DNA from: Glossina fuscipes
Taxonomy: Eukaryota > Arthropoda > Insecta > Diptera > Glossinidae
Reading direction: 5' to 3'
Assembly: GCF_014805625.2 (NCBI RefSeq)
Contig: NW_023998415.1
Location: forward strand, 33,659,138 to 33,723,137
DNA length: 64,000 bases
Numbering within the stretch: position 1 is the first letter of the stretch; each line of letters begins with the position of its first letter. The notes beneath the pieces are model-generated. The model worked only from the letters and a program-made list of their open reading frames with translations, did no database searches and was not told the DNA's origin. Shown here piece by piece: positions 27,596-40,600 of this stretch. A program made the position numbers and the translations under genes.

Positions 27596-30280
27596 CATAA
27601 GTTTTACAAGGTGCGTGTGAATGATTTATAAAAGCTATGGGTTAAAAGTAAGGAGTTTATTAGATTTATGCATAACTACGTAAGGGAATTCTAACATAAA
27701 TAAATGGAAAACGTTATGTAAAAGACGAAATTAAATCATTCCATTCAGATCGACATTGTCGATGTAAATTTCGCATCGCTGATGCTGATTTTGTCCATTT
27801 GTCCATTATTGAAAAGGCTGGAAAGCGTTGTAAATTAAGAAAACGATACGCATTAGTTGCGTAAGAAATGCCTTCCATGAAAGTCTATGACAAAAATGAA
27901 AAATGAATACTTATTGGGAAAATATTAGTTTCGACGATGCTCGACCAAAATCGATTATCTGCCAATTTCCAACTATCCATGAGGCTATCTAAACTCGCAT
28001 GCGTACCGATGACGAAAAATGTAAAGATAGAATAATGTGTAAAGCGGGGAACTGCAGAGACTGCACAAGAGGCGAAAAAATTGGATTAATTTGGAAAACA
28101 CATAATGTTTCATTAGTGTACATCTAGCAGATGTTCGAGAGCCACTGTGACTTGAGCGATAAGTATGCTATGATCTGCAACTGGCTTCTTTAGAGTGTCA
28201 TTTGCATAAGACAATTAAGCCAAAGAGGAACGTTAAGTACTCAAAGGTCACCCGTTGCTTTACAAAAAGCAAGACAACAACATGGAATATATTAACCTGA
28301 TTGAAATGGTTTTTGCTTTACGAAATGTTTTATCTTTTTTTTTTTTCCATCCCGATCCCAACTTCGTAACGAATTTTATGAAGAGTTTCATATTCATATT
28401 TAGATAGATTAGGTATAACTATGGTAAACATGAAATGAAAAAGATCGATTAAATAAAAGATTTATTTCATGTATGCAAAATTCCATAGCCATTCAATATT
28501 GAGATTACCATCAGTCTTGATGGAAATCATTTAAATCTACAATTTAATCGAAATTTAAGAGAAATTAACACCGTAAAGACCAATACCTTCGCAACGCAAT
28601 TTCGTTCTTTTTGCACAACACAATTGTAATCTTTGTAAGCGTTTGCGAAGCGGTATGATCATTATCATAATAAAAATGTTGAATGCTTCGAGAATATACC
28701 CTGTGTATTTGACAAGTTGTGATGAAGACTTCGCTCAAGACAAATTTCAGCTTTTATTTAACGTAAAACATTTCCTATGTTGGATATCCTATGCCGGAAA
28801 AAGATGAGCGTGGGCTAATGCATAAACCCACTAATCAATCAATAAACTCACGTTGTAAATATGATGTAAAATAAGCATTGAAAAAGCTGTAAAAAGCGAG
28901 AGAGATAGGTTGAGAGAGAGAGAGAGAGAGAGAAGTTGTGAAAAATTTGCAAGTTTTTTGAAAATCAAAATTCATTTCATTTATCCAGTAACGTTATCTC
29001 TATTAAAAGACTTAATATTTTTATAAACTACCCGATGAATGTATTGATAATATATTATGCTAATCTTTAATAAATGCATATAATGAAAAATTAATTAATA
29101 AAAATGTTAAAATTCACTTACAATAGTTTGCCAACAACACCTTTTCAAATAAAACTCTTTTTTTGCTTTCTCTGGTTGTTTTGATTTTATAATTTACATA
29201 TAATTCATATCGCGTATGAAAACAAAATTTTTTTTTTAATTCTTTATTTGGGCTAAGTTTTTTTTTTTTTTTTCTTTTTTTTTGTTATATTTTGTGTATT
29301 ATTAATGTTTTGAAATTGATAGTGTTTAATAGTGTATATACGTATATTTATATTGATTTGTATGTATTTATGTTAGAAAAGTAAAATCCAGACCACCTTT
29401 AAGCCAACAAATAAACTGCTTTAATTTATTGCAATACAAATATTATGAGAACAAGCAAAATGGGTCATCGTATACCGATTCATAATTTATCGTAGAAAAT
29501 AAGTCAAAAACAAAAAATAAATAAATAAATAAATAAAAGAAGTAAGAGAAGAGGAAACAAAATGAAAAGTAAAAAGGACAGCAAATTTTTATCCATATTC
29601 ATAAATGTATTTTTTCTAAGTCGTTTAGTTATAAGTTAAAAAAATTTACTAAGAAATCCTTAAAATAATACACAGTTAAGAGATAAAAAAAAAATTATGA
29701 AATAATTCAATCTAATATTAAACAAATTTTATTGTACCTACTTTTAAATTAAATTCTTAAAAAAGTGTTTTTTTTTTTTTTTTTAGAAAATTTAATCGCT
29801 TTTCTTTATTTTATTGATTATTTCTCTGGAAAATTTTTTTTCCAAAATTTAAAGAAAATGTAAAAAAAAAAAAATTGTAAATTACTTTTAAAAACAAATA
29901 TTTAAGAAACATTTTGAAGAGTGCTTGCTAAAAATAATTTACACATTTTTTTGGTCATTTATTACATTCTCGACTAATCAAAAAAACTATTTATCCCCTT
30001 TTATCATCTGCTTGTTATATACAGCGAAAAAAAATCATCCATGTCCGGCAGTCTGCTTTTTGTTGTTCGACTTTCAACCTGGTAGATATTTAAAGCGAAC
30101 GACTGGAATTGAGTGTATTTACGATTAAATCAGGCAGGAAGTTAGATGTTGTTCATTCGCAAAGTCTGCAAACGACAACAAGACAACTTGTCCAGTAAGC
30201 GTTTTACACACAAAAATTTACTAAAGATCTCGTAAAACAAATCAGAAAATTTGTTTGCCTGTTTGCATCCACCGCTTATA

Positions 30281-30283
<3 letters not shown>

Positions 30284-30329
<46 letters not shown>
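30284..30329 (+). repeat. 46-nt poly-A tract
   Basis: This is an uninterrupted run of 46 A residues, the longest homopolymer in the window. It could be the tail of a retroposed sequence, but I could not find a matching target-site duplication or a recognisable body upstream. Its exact length in any assembly is unreliable. Confidence 0.85.
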
Positions 30330-30331
<2 letters not shown>

Positions 30332-32453
30332 CAATATCATTCATCTTATATCCTTTCTGTCACCTGTGATTGTCGCATCTGCTGTAGTTTACCAAGGGAT
30401 GACAGTGTATTCGTTTTGTCAAAATAGAGGCTTGCCAAATGGAAACTTAAACCGTATATATCCCTCTCATCAGCATCGAATTTTTAATTGATCTAGGCAT
30501 GTCCGTCTATGTATTTGATAAATAATCGCCTGTTGGAAAACATTAAGATATTTGAGAACATTGAAAGTTCTTGCCCACAAGATGGCTTAAAACTGAGAAG
30601 CGAAAGAAAATCTCAGCTTTCAAGAGCAAAACAACAATTTGAGTTTTCCTTACTACGCGTAAAAACGATAACAATTTCTGCGCATTTTCAATGGATATTG
30701 GATTTGGTACAGTGCAGTATCTGTACCAAAAATTGATTTCAATTTCGTTAACTTAATGTTAAAACAATTTTTTTCTTTTTATTTTCGAATCATAAAAGAT
30801 TCGGTAAACGGATCCCTTGAGCCTTATCAAACATACAAGATATTCCAAGGCTTTCTCTAAAACTTCAAGTCGTTTTCTTAACTTTTGGAACGAGGATAAC
30901 GTTTACCACTAATTGCTTTAGTATTTGATACTAATATCACGAATACGTTTACTTTGACTACACACTAGCGTACAAAGGTCTCGTGTGAATCTTGCAAAAG
31001 ATTTGACAAAATCTCTGGGTGGTGGGATAGGAAAAGTCACAAATAATTCCGATTAAGGATCAAACCACCAAAAGAAAAGAAAAAAGCTGAATGATATCTA
31101 GAACTCGTTGTCACGCTTGTACCTTATGTCCTCGATTATTATTATCATTTTATTATTCTAAATACTCTGTGCACAAATATATATGACTTGAAAATAAAGA
31201 TATGGAAAGCAGTATGATATTAGAGAATAATTTAAAAGAGACAAGTATTAAATTTCTAAAATGTATTAAAAGAAGATAAAGTATTAGATCAGCCTTGATG
31301 CTGATCGCCCTCTACGTATTCTTGTTGAGATGTTTGTCAACGCTCTTATGTTTTTCAAAACTTAAGGTGAAATTAAGACTTTATCCTCTCGATCGACAAC
31401 ATCGCTTATTTGTTTCACAGAGAGAAAGAAAATAAATATGCTACAGATATAATTACTTCGGATGGAAGGGTACAGGCGGCTTCAAAAGACACTTGCATGT
31501 CTCTTCCAAACTCATTATGAGCGCATTATATTCCACCACGAAAGAAGAAAGACCTCAAGTTAAAAAAATTCTTGGGGACTTGGGCTGGTAGCAATCATTA
31601 TCTATGGTAGCCAAACCAAGTAAACCAAGACGAATGTAAATTGTTTCATTGTTTTTATGCTGGTATATTACATAATTGTGAAAAGTTTTTCAATAGAATA
31701 TTTAATAAAATATATTAAAATATGCAACAAGTTCAATTTTATCAAAATTTTTTGTAAATTTTTGCAATTTTTTTCTGTTCATTTTGGTAGACAAAATTTC
31801 GAATCAACTGACTTTATGCACTTCATTTTTTCGTCCAGATCCGAGGTTCTTTGACGAGGACGTTTTCTCGTGGGTTTTTTAAGGACATTTTTAATAATTT
31901 ATTAAGAGGTGTATTATGGATTCTAGATGGATAATTTGACATCTATCTCATCAGTCATATTCCTCGTAATAATTTAGTGACACTCCATATAAATGGATAG
32001 ATTTAATAAACTGTCTGCTCTCGTCCAAACGAGCCGCGCCCACTTACTACTAGCCTACTTAATCATCATCAATATCAAATGTGTAATGTATGAATGAGTC
32101 TGCCGCAATTAACAAAAACCTAAGCAATTCCTAAATATTTATATCCGATGACGGATATTGAAGATTTGCGCTCCCATCGAAGAGAATTTTCTTATATGAT
32201 AATGTTTATAAATCCTTTTTTACTTTAGTTTACTTACATTCCAAAAACCCATTGCTAGCATTCTAATTCAATTTATTTGGCCTTTTAGATAAAGGTGACT
32301 TTTGAAATTTCTCTTCTATTCTCTTGAAGACTCTTATGACTCATTTCATTAAATGCGAAATAGTTTTTTAAGATTTTCAAAAATTATGAAAACATTTTCC
32401 TTTTTGGTTTGTTATTTGAAAAGTGTCGAAACTCGAACAGGAACAGAGAGAGA

Positions 32454-32497
<44 letters not shown>

Positions 32498-34622
32498 AAG
32501 AAACACCAAATATTATTGCTTTATAATTATTAAATTGTTTTTAAACTTCTGAATAACAAAATTAAAATTTCAAGATTTTCGTAAGAATAAATTTAAACAT
32601 TAACGTTAAACGCGTAACTGATATGAAATTAGAATAAATAAAAAAAAAAAATTCGCTTGCAAAAATAACAAAGAAAAAAAAAAAACAAATAATATCTTAT
32701 TTGGGAGAAATTTGGTAAACCCATTTTCTCTTTTAAGTCCTCTCGTTAAGAGCGTATACATATATACACTTTAGCACTAATGTCTAGTCATTAAAATAAA
32801 AGATACAAAATTTATAATAATAAATGAGAACACAGCTTAAAACGAACAATTTTTACAAAACTTAAAAGCACATAATATTTTGTAATCATTATTTATTTTT
32901 TTATTTATTTATTTATTTATTTTTTTTTTTTTAAAGCAAACCAACGACACTTGAAAAAAAAATAAATAAATATTTGTTTTTATACTTATATATATAAGTG
33001 TATATCAGAGATTTCTTTAAACAATATCAAATTTGTTACAAACCACGAGAAAAAAACTAAACAAAACAAATAAAAGTTTAAATTAAAAAAAATAAAAAAA
33101 AACAAGAAATGTTACTTAATTGCATTTAAATTTTAATGTAAAAAAAAAAAAAAAAAAGAATTAAATCAATCAAAATTTAAAAACAAGAAACAGCTAAATA
33201 TTTAGTAAAATATAAAATTCATAAGAGTGTGAAAAACATATTTTTCGTTTTTATAAACCCAACCCCCCATATGGCGTATTATATTATATTAGATTCGCCA
33301 AACGATTGTACCGCAGATCCTTATATATATATATATTCTTAATGAGCACGAATGGAGAACAAAGCTATCTGTCTGTCTGTCGTTTGTCCGCAATTTCTAT
33401 CTAAAATAACAAACCTCGTTCATATTTATTTGCTTTCTTTGTTCTTACTCCTATCGCGCGGAATCCACCACTAAAAATCATATATGTGACAAGCGGTCGC
33501 GGACCATACAAATGTAGTTTTTAGTTTAAATAATTATTTTTAAAAACGCAGCTGAATTATGATAAGGTTTGGTTTACGAGCATTTGAGTGAATGCTTCGT
33601 TTCTCTTGCATCAAAACCTCATGGTAAGTGGTATTAAAAAATGCGCCATAAGACCTAATAAAATTTCTCTCTTGTTCTTTCTTTTTCTTTTTTTCCCATA
33701 ACAAAAATTCGCATCAGGGATTCGTCGACTGGTCCGAACGCGTTATATGGACTTCAGTCTACAAGAAACTGTAAACTAGAATTGATTTTCGGCATTGGTA
33801 AAAACGGCATCAAAAAATTCAACGTAAGGCCTGATATAATTTCTTTCTTATTCTTTCTTTTTTCGCGACTAATTCTAACGCATTATATGGCGTAAATTAG
33901 AATTGATCATAAAATTTATTAAGAGTATTTTTACGCTCCAGGCTACATTTGGGAGACAAAAAGAATGCAGTTGAAAATTTATGTTCTGTTTGTACTGCGT
34001 TTTCTTAGAGAGTTTTTATGGGAATCGGAAACTTGTTTCTGTTCTGAAGATCAAGTTGCGTCGACGACAGAAACAATGGGCTCGAAAAAGGGGTATACAG
34101 TTCAGCTCGAAAGTATATAATAAGAGTTAATAGCACAAACTAATATCAAATTACAAACACTTCGGCTCGTTTATACACGATGTTAACTCAACTATGGGCC
34201 CGAATGTAAAATTTTGAACTTCGGCTTGGTGTTTAAATTCTAAGAAAAATTCAGAAAAAAATTTAAGTGCAGACAAAGCAAACCGTTGACTTCTAGTATT
34301 ATTAATGGATCGCTTATGTTCTAGACGATCATTTAAAATCATTCTACATCGCTGGATTATTCACGATAGTTTTTACTATCTTCTATTCTTAAACGACTTT
34401 CGGCATCAAATCAAATATTCTACCCGTTCTCGATTAGCCTGGCAATCTGGGCCTGTTCAACCGAGATACTCGATTCGCCTTCTTAGAGATGCAAAAATTG
34501 AAATGGAGAGATGAAATTTATGGCCTATGTTCTTGACTTAAGTCCGAAAATGAAGCTTGACAAACAATTTGCAAAAAAAAAAGACAAAGTTTGCCGATGA
34601 TTTATAAATATAAGAAATTATT

Positions 34623-35240
34623 TTATTCATCGAAGTATGCGGTCGCATTGCCCACACACTTTTGTCATTTAAGGTTTTTCAGACCGATGGTATAAAACCC
34701 TGTCGACGAGAGTCTATGAGTGCCTGGATGGCCAGTGTTACTTCTTTACCGGAATTGAAATTTTTTTCCCATCAAGAAATTGTCCAAAGTGCGAAAGAGT
34801 GGGAACTAGATCTGGCTTTTGTTTCCGTTTTTCGTTCGTTATCTATCTTTTTCTCTTTCCGGATTTGAGCTAAGTGAATCAATATTAGTTTGTTTGCTAA
34901 TACCCAACTTTAATGACAATTCATAAGGACTTTGCATGGGTCAAACTTAACGGTGACCTTTAGTACGTCATTATCGACCTTTGATTCTGGGCGACAGTCC
35001 ATGAAATCAAAATTACCAATGCGAAATTTGGCTAGACAATTTGATACTATCTGCTGCTTAGTTACGCTAGAACCAAATACGCTATTTATGTTTCGCGTGG
35101 TCTGAGATGACGCAGTTGCACGCAAGACATCCCACTTAATGATAGTACTAATTTCCGACCGATCCGTTAAAATGAAAAATAATGTGTAAAAGAAGTTAAT
35201 AATATTTTTTAGCGCTTGGAATAATTTACTTCTGCCCACA
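34623..35240 (-). pseudogene. Decayed, internally deleted mariner transposase
   Basis: On the minus strand, 35239-34910 encodes the DNA-binding N-terminus of a mariner transposase. Features are a 'SQTTRNINSVFG' helix, 'CLAKFRIGNFDF', and a 'DNDVLK...DP' linker. After a frameshift near 34930 the match resumes as 'ELSLKLGISKQT', the second helix-turn-helix. Only about 200 nt later comes a C-terminal signature, 'FYTIGLKNL', and a 'YFDE' end with stop at 34623-34625. The middle, which should carry the DDD catalytic domain, is missing. The pattern fits the mariner irritans-type group from family knowledge. I did not find convincing terminal inverted repeats. It is inactive. Confidence 0.75.
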
Positions 35241-37135
35241 CCATGTGTAATTTCTTAATAAAGAACGGCAAAATATTAATCATTGTCAAATAACAAGCTG
35301 TCAAAGTTGGCAAAATTGTAAAGTTTCAATCTTGCCAACATGATATAAGAATATATTGAGAATGAAGATCGTATGTGGTTTTAAGATTACGCCGATTTTT
35401 TGGTATTGTATTTTTTTTTCTTCTTTTTTATGCAGTTATGACCAATCGCTCACGGGTTGTCCTCTACGTACAACACGCTGATATTCGGGAAGACGTGGCG
35501 AGAGAGAGATAAAGATTGAGCTCTCAGCGTGGAAGGTGTGCGCCCGATCGATAGGTTTAATGCCTTCGGTCGTAAAGGCATTATAAGCAGACTTAGTAAT
35601 CAGGCTTCTTAATTACTTGGCTATGCGGTACTCGAATATAAGACATAAGGAATATAAAACAAATATTTCTACTAATTTTTTGCTTTAGTGCTTTTTGTTG
35701 AACATGCAAGAGAAATCAGAAATTTTAATTTTATATTATTGACCATGGCGCTGTAAATTGCAGCGCTGTAGGTAAAGCATTTTATTTTCCTTACCTAATT
35801 TCATAAGGTTCTTAGAGTTTCACGAAAGAAAATCATAGCAGTGAAATTCAACTTTGTCGTGGATGAACCGAGTTGTTGTTTTTACAGGGCTTGGAATTAT
35901 TAACTACGCAATCCTCATACCTGTGCTACACCATTAATAGTAAATATTAGTAAGTAGTTATGACGAATGTACCTCAAAGCTTGATTAGATCTCCGCTTGT
36001 TAGTACAAATAAGTAAGTAATGGAAAAAAATAATTCCAGGTAATGAGGGTCGAAAATTTCACAAGTTTATATGGAACCTCTTTGTCGTTTGTATTTTCTT
36101 CCCTTCCTAACGAGTCTCTCTTGTATTATTCATTGTTGTAAATAAGGTGTTCAATTATGACCTTTCCGTAAGACAAAAAGGAACGTGAAAAAAGTAGCAA
36201 CTGTTTGTAATAAATTTTTTATATTCTGTTATAAGGTCGAATCTACAATGATGCGTGAAGCTAAAAAGTAGCAAGTGATAAGCCGCGCTATCATATCATT
36301 TGATGAGGAGAAAAGAGGAAATCGGTGTAAATGTACACAAGAATATACCGTTTGAGAAGTAAGAAATAAAGAAATCAAGGAATGTTTTGAAATCTGTATG
36401 CGCTACATCTTGGAGGTCTGATTCTTCGTGCATAATTAATTTGTATACATATTTAATAAGGCCAAAGTTGGAGAACGCTTGCTCATTCCTGTCGGATGTT
36501 TAGGGTAAAGATCACTTGTGACTTTGTAGAGTTCGGTAGCTATGTCCTCGTTTAGCGCTTGACGTCATGAACTTCACTCACACTCTGTGTTTGAAACAAA
36601 TGGCAAATAGTATGCCTTCGCTTGAAAGATTTTGTTTAAACGCTAATGCCGCAAAATCTGATGCAAATCCTCCCGCTCAATCTGTTCTCTATAATCTTAT
36701 ACCGTTCGACTTTTCTCATTCGTTCTTCCAAATCTTTCTTCAGGAGCTCGATAATTTCAATATTTTGAAATACATTTTATTCAAAATTCGACTAATTCGA
36801 CAAATCGATTTTATTAGCTCTATAGTAGTTCCTAACAGATAGGTTTCACTTATATGTACAAGAAAATAGGTCTTTGTTACACAAGTTGAAATCTGATTGA
36901 GCATAGTGGCTATATTGTTCGTTTTTAGGCGTAATCTATTCTCCTTTAATATATAAAAAAAAAAATAAATAAATAAAATAAAATTAAATTTTTGAATTTG
37001 AATAAATAACATGTCTTCATTTCTTGCTCTCTACCTTCTTCTGTTTTTGTTTGCTTGCTTACATACCAGATCATATGATTTGCTAATTCCCACAAAGGCT
37101 TGTACAAAGCTGAGGAACATTATTTCCCACACTTA

Positions 37136-37218
37136 TTGTTATTATTATTATTAATTTCGCCAGAGAAATAAATTCTAAGACTAAACTCTTAAAAGCACTA
37201 GCATCTAAGGCTATCGGC
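37136..37218 (-). mobile_element. Severely 5'-truncated copy of the I-clade retrotransposon
   Basis: About 83 nt match, in the same orientation, the 3' end of the large element (53579-53675). Shared landmarks are 'ggctatcgg', 'agcactagca', 'ttctaagactaaa' and a terminal ATT run. It is flanked by TTATTTCCCACACTTA (37120-37135) and TTATTCCCACACTTA (37219-37233), a target-site duplication with one indel. This is the hallmark of abortive target-primed reverse transcription. Confidence 0.75.
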
Positions 37219-37623
37219 TTATTCCCACACTTAATACAGCTATCAAGCCTTATTATGTAGAGTTCTTAGTTGAACTGAAATTTTTAATACCTAATGTCAC
37301 TTATGAATTCGATAGATTTGTCTTAAAATTTCTATTCGCAACCAAAAAAAAAAAAGATGAGTATTATAAGCAAACTGGTAAGTTTTTGATAAATACACAC
37401 ACAATTACGAAAATCAGTCTTTCCGTACGTGATGACAAAGAGATCAGCTATTTCGATGTCTCTTTCGCACTTGTTATTGTTTTTTTGCAATATGCCAAAA
37501 ATTGTTGCTCCATTTAATTTGTGTTAGCGTTACCCAGTGAATGCGGATATCACAAAGAATGTTTAACTAAATATGTGTCTGGCCGCGAATTTTTGAAAAT
37601 ATCAATATAAATTTAAGAAAATA

Positions 37624-40600
37624 ATGGAGGAGAAAAGTTGGTTATGATGTAAAGTTCATTAAACCATAAATAACATTTTTTATTTTCCACGGTACCTTTA
37701 GAGTACAATAAACGCAAAGCAAAAGCTGTCGCAGAGGGCAATCGAGAGCAAATTGCTATAAGCTGCAATCACTTAGCGGATTTTTATAATCAACAAGGTA
37801 GATACCAGGATGCAGTTAAAGAATATCAGATGGAAGCAGAGATTTACGCTAAAATGGGAAAAGATTTGGAGACGGGAAAAGCTCAACGTATGATTGGCGA
37901 AATGTGTATGCTGTTAGGCGAATTTGATAAAGCAAAAGATCATATCACTAATTATTTAAGTAAGTAAATGTTTATTGCAGATTCGTTTCCATCTTTGGTC
38001 ACAAATCTATCTTAGTTGTTTTGTAGAGCAACGTCTATTATTTCAATTTTCAAATCATTCGATTTTATTTACATTTATTTGCATAATTCATATTGTTCAT
38101 GATGAAGAAATTGTAAAGAAGTTGCAAAATACTGTCGAAGAGCAGAGAGCGTATACCACACTAGGTCGAGCGCATTTGTTACATGGACAAAGTTTAAATG
38201 ATGTATCAGCTTCAGACGCTATGAGCCAATTGAAGCAAGCAGAAAAATCCTTTCTGAAAGCTCTATTGCTGATCAAAGGGTAAATTTTTATTTGGCCATT
38301 TACGTAACAATGCGATTTACATGTACTTTATAATACTTTGTTATCAGATTAGCGGGAAAAATATCAAAATTAGAACAGCTTGATATGCAAGCCCGTTGCT
38401 ATCTTAATATTGGTGTTGTCAAAGAGCATATGGACGATTTCGAGGCGTCGATTGCATACATTGAAAAAGCAATCAAAATAAGCACATCAAACGATATATT
38501 TGAGTTGACGCATTTGTGTTATGTTTCGATGAGTTTACTTTATCATGTTAAAAAAGCTGACGCCATCATGTCTCTACGTTATTGCAACTTGGCGCTGGAC
38601 GTAGCTAAACGTTTGCCACAAAAAGTGAAAAAAATCTGTGAAACTCTTATTATCAAAGGCGAAGTATTGATTAAGGAGGGAGATTTTGCCAGTGCTAAAC
38701 AAATATTAACAAAAGCATATAAAAAAAACACGCCCGACGAAAACGATCGGAAGAATATTGAAAAAACACTTAAAATTGGTGAGATGAACTGTAAATAGTA
38801 GTAAATATATTTGGGATACTTTGGGGTCGAAAAGTTTTCGAATTCTTTGAAAGCAAGCATTTGGTTAGTCGATTCATGATACGTTTATGTTTAAACATTT
38901 ACTTCGATTAAGTTCGACTTCCCATCGAACCGAAGTATCTCATATTTCTAAAATAGTATTTTTACTGAGAGCCCAACTTTTCTCTATAAGTAAAGCTTAA
39001 CTTGTATTTCTTTGCACGTTCCCTCAGTGGCAAAAATTTGTCAATTGCTGGATGACCTGATAACAACTAGTATAGTGGATTATAGCAAACGTAAGAATTT
39101 ATTTGAAAAACTGGGGGATGGCTGTTGTCATTTAGGAAATTATACGAAAGCTTTAGAATATTACCATAAAATGCTTGAGTGTGCTGAATTAAACAATGAA
39201 TCCGGTAAATCGCTAATCCCCATCTACGTTAGCTTGTATCAGACATATAAAGATAATAAACAATATGAGCAAGCCTTGGAATATTTGCGCAAGGAGTATG
39301 AACTGAATAAAGACGAGCCAATCGAAGCATTTTCAACATTATGTGCCATTGCTGATATATACGAGATGCAACTGCAATCGTTTTGGGCCATCCAAGACAT
39401 TTTACAACAGGCAAAGGAATACGTTCCTCGGTGTGGAGATGAGAAAACTAAGTTGGAGAAAATCATCTATTCCCGACTACGAAAATTACAAATAAAGCAT
39501 GACATGCACAGTTTGGCTGATGAATTGTTACAAGAAGCCAACAGCAAAGGTATGTACGCTGAATTCATTTCTATAACTGAAAGAAACTATCAATTTACCT
39601 TGTTATCGTTTTTAATAAGGCGTCGATCTTCAAAGTACAAGTGATGATACCGATACCGAATCCGAATTCGGTTCTTCTGAGAATAATACCCCTGAATTAG
39701 GAGATGATATTTGCTTAGAAGATTTAACGGATTCTGACACTAGCGATTTGGACGAGACTGATAAACCTCGTCCGCATAGGGTAACGCGAGGCGTTCGTTC
39801 ATTGACGATTAAACGCAATAATAAAGGTGAAACGCAACTGCACCAGGCCTGCATATCAGGCAATATTGAGTTAGCACGTCGTCTAATTGATCAAGGCCAT
39901 GTGGTAAATGTACGAGATCATGCTGGCTGGTTGCCACTGCACGAAGCCTGTAATCATGGGTATCGCGACATAGCAGAATTACTTCTTGTGCGTGGCGCCG
40001 CGGCGGCCATTAACGACAAGGGTGGGACCAGCTGTGATGGAATAACGCCGTTGTATGATGCTTGTTCCAATGGATATTTGGATGTAGTAGAGTTGTTATT
40101 AGATCGAGGGGCCGACGCAACTGTGAAAACAGATTTTGGAGAAACATGCGTTGATGGTTTGGATAAATGGCGTCTTTCCGCTACGCTGGTACAAGGCGAA
40201 CAAGCTCAGTATGAAATGATACGAAATCGTTTATTGAATTATCTCTCAAAAGTCGGTATAAATGCAACGCAGAAAGATAAACCATTGACAAATGCGTGCT
40301 CGGCAAAGCAATCTTTCTCTGCCTCTGCCGAAATGAGTGATGAGAGTGATCTCCCAGGTGATGAACCTGAAGTCAGACCATCCACTTCTCTTCAAAAACA
40401 TTTTGAAAACAGAAAAAGCCGACAGTCACAAACAAAAAACAACAAATATGGAACTGAGTACAAACATATTATTGAACAATTAAAACATCCCAATCACCGT
40501 CCGCCAGTAGAAGAAGATGCAACATTGTTTGACGAGCGAAGTGCTGCTGGAAAACGGAAATCTGCATACCTTGGTGAGAATGAAGTTAACGAAGAATCAT

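Larger units (their letters stand above)
25914..37623. other. Long AT-rich region, no host gene found
   Basis: The first part presumably holds the Hip14 3' untranslated region. The rest is AT-rich with microsatellites: AT at 27565-27592, GA at 28913-28933 and 32455-32487, and many A/T tracts. Recognisable items are a mariner remnant (34623-35240) and a truncated I-clade copy (37136-37218), listed separately. Stretches such as 27900-28140 and 36550-36850 have locally open frames, but I recognise nothing in them. Confidence 0.5.

Noticed and set aside
27900..28140. Locally open stretch with mixed composition
   Set aside because: A partial frame can be read, but it has stops, no motif and no splice context.
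30255..30491. 78-codon frame containing a long lysine run, and a possible retroposed gene tail
   Set aside because: The lysines are just the 46-nt poly-A tract. I found no target-site duplication and no gene body upstream.
33640..33915. Approximate repeat of 'taaggcctgatataatttct...attagaattgat' (about 170-nt spacing)
   Set aside because: The similarity is patchy and within simple AT/CT-rich words; not enough to claim a duplication.
36560..36860. Possible coding stretch on either strand
   Set aside because: Short frames on both strands compete, with no recognisable domain; it was left as unassigned DNA.
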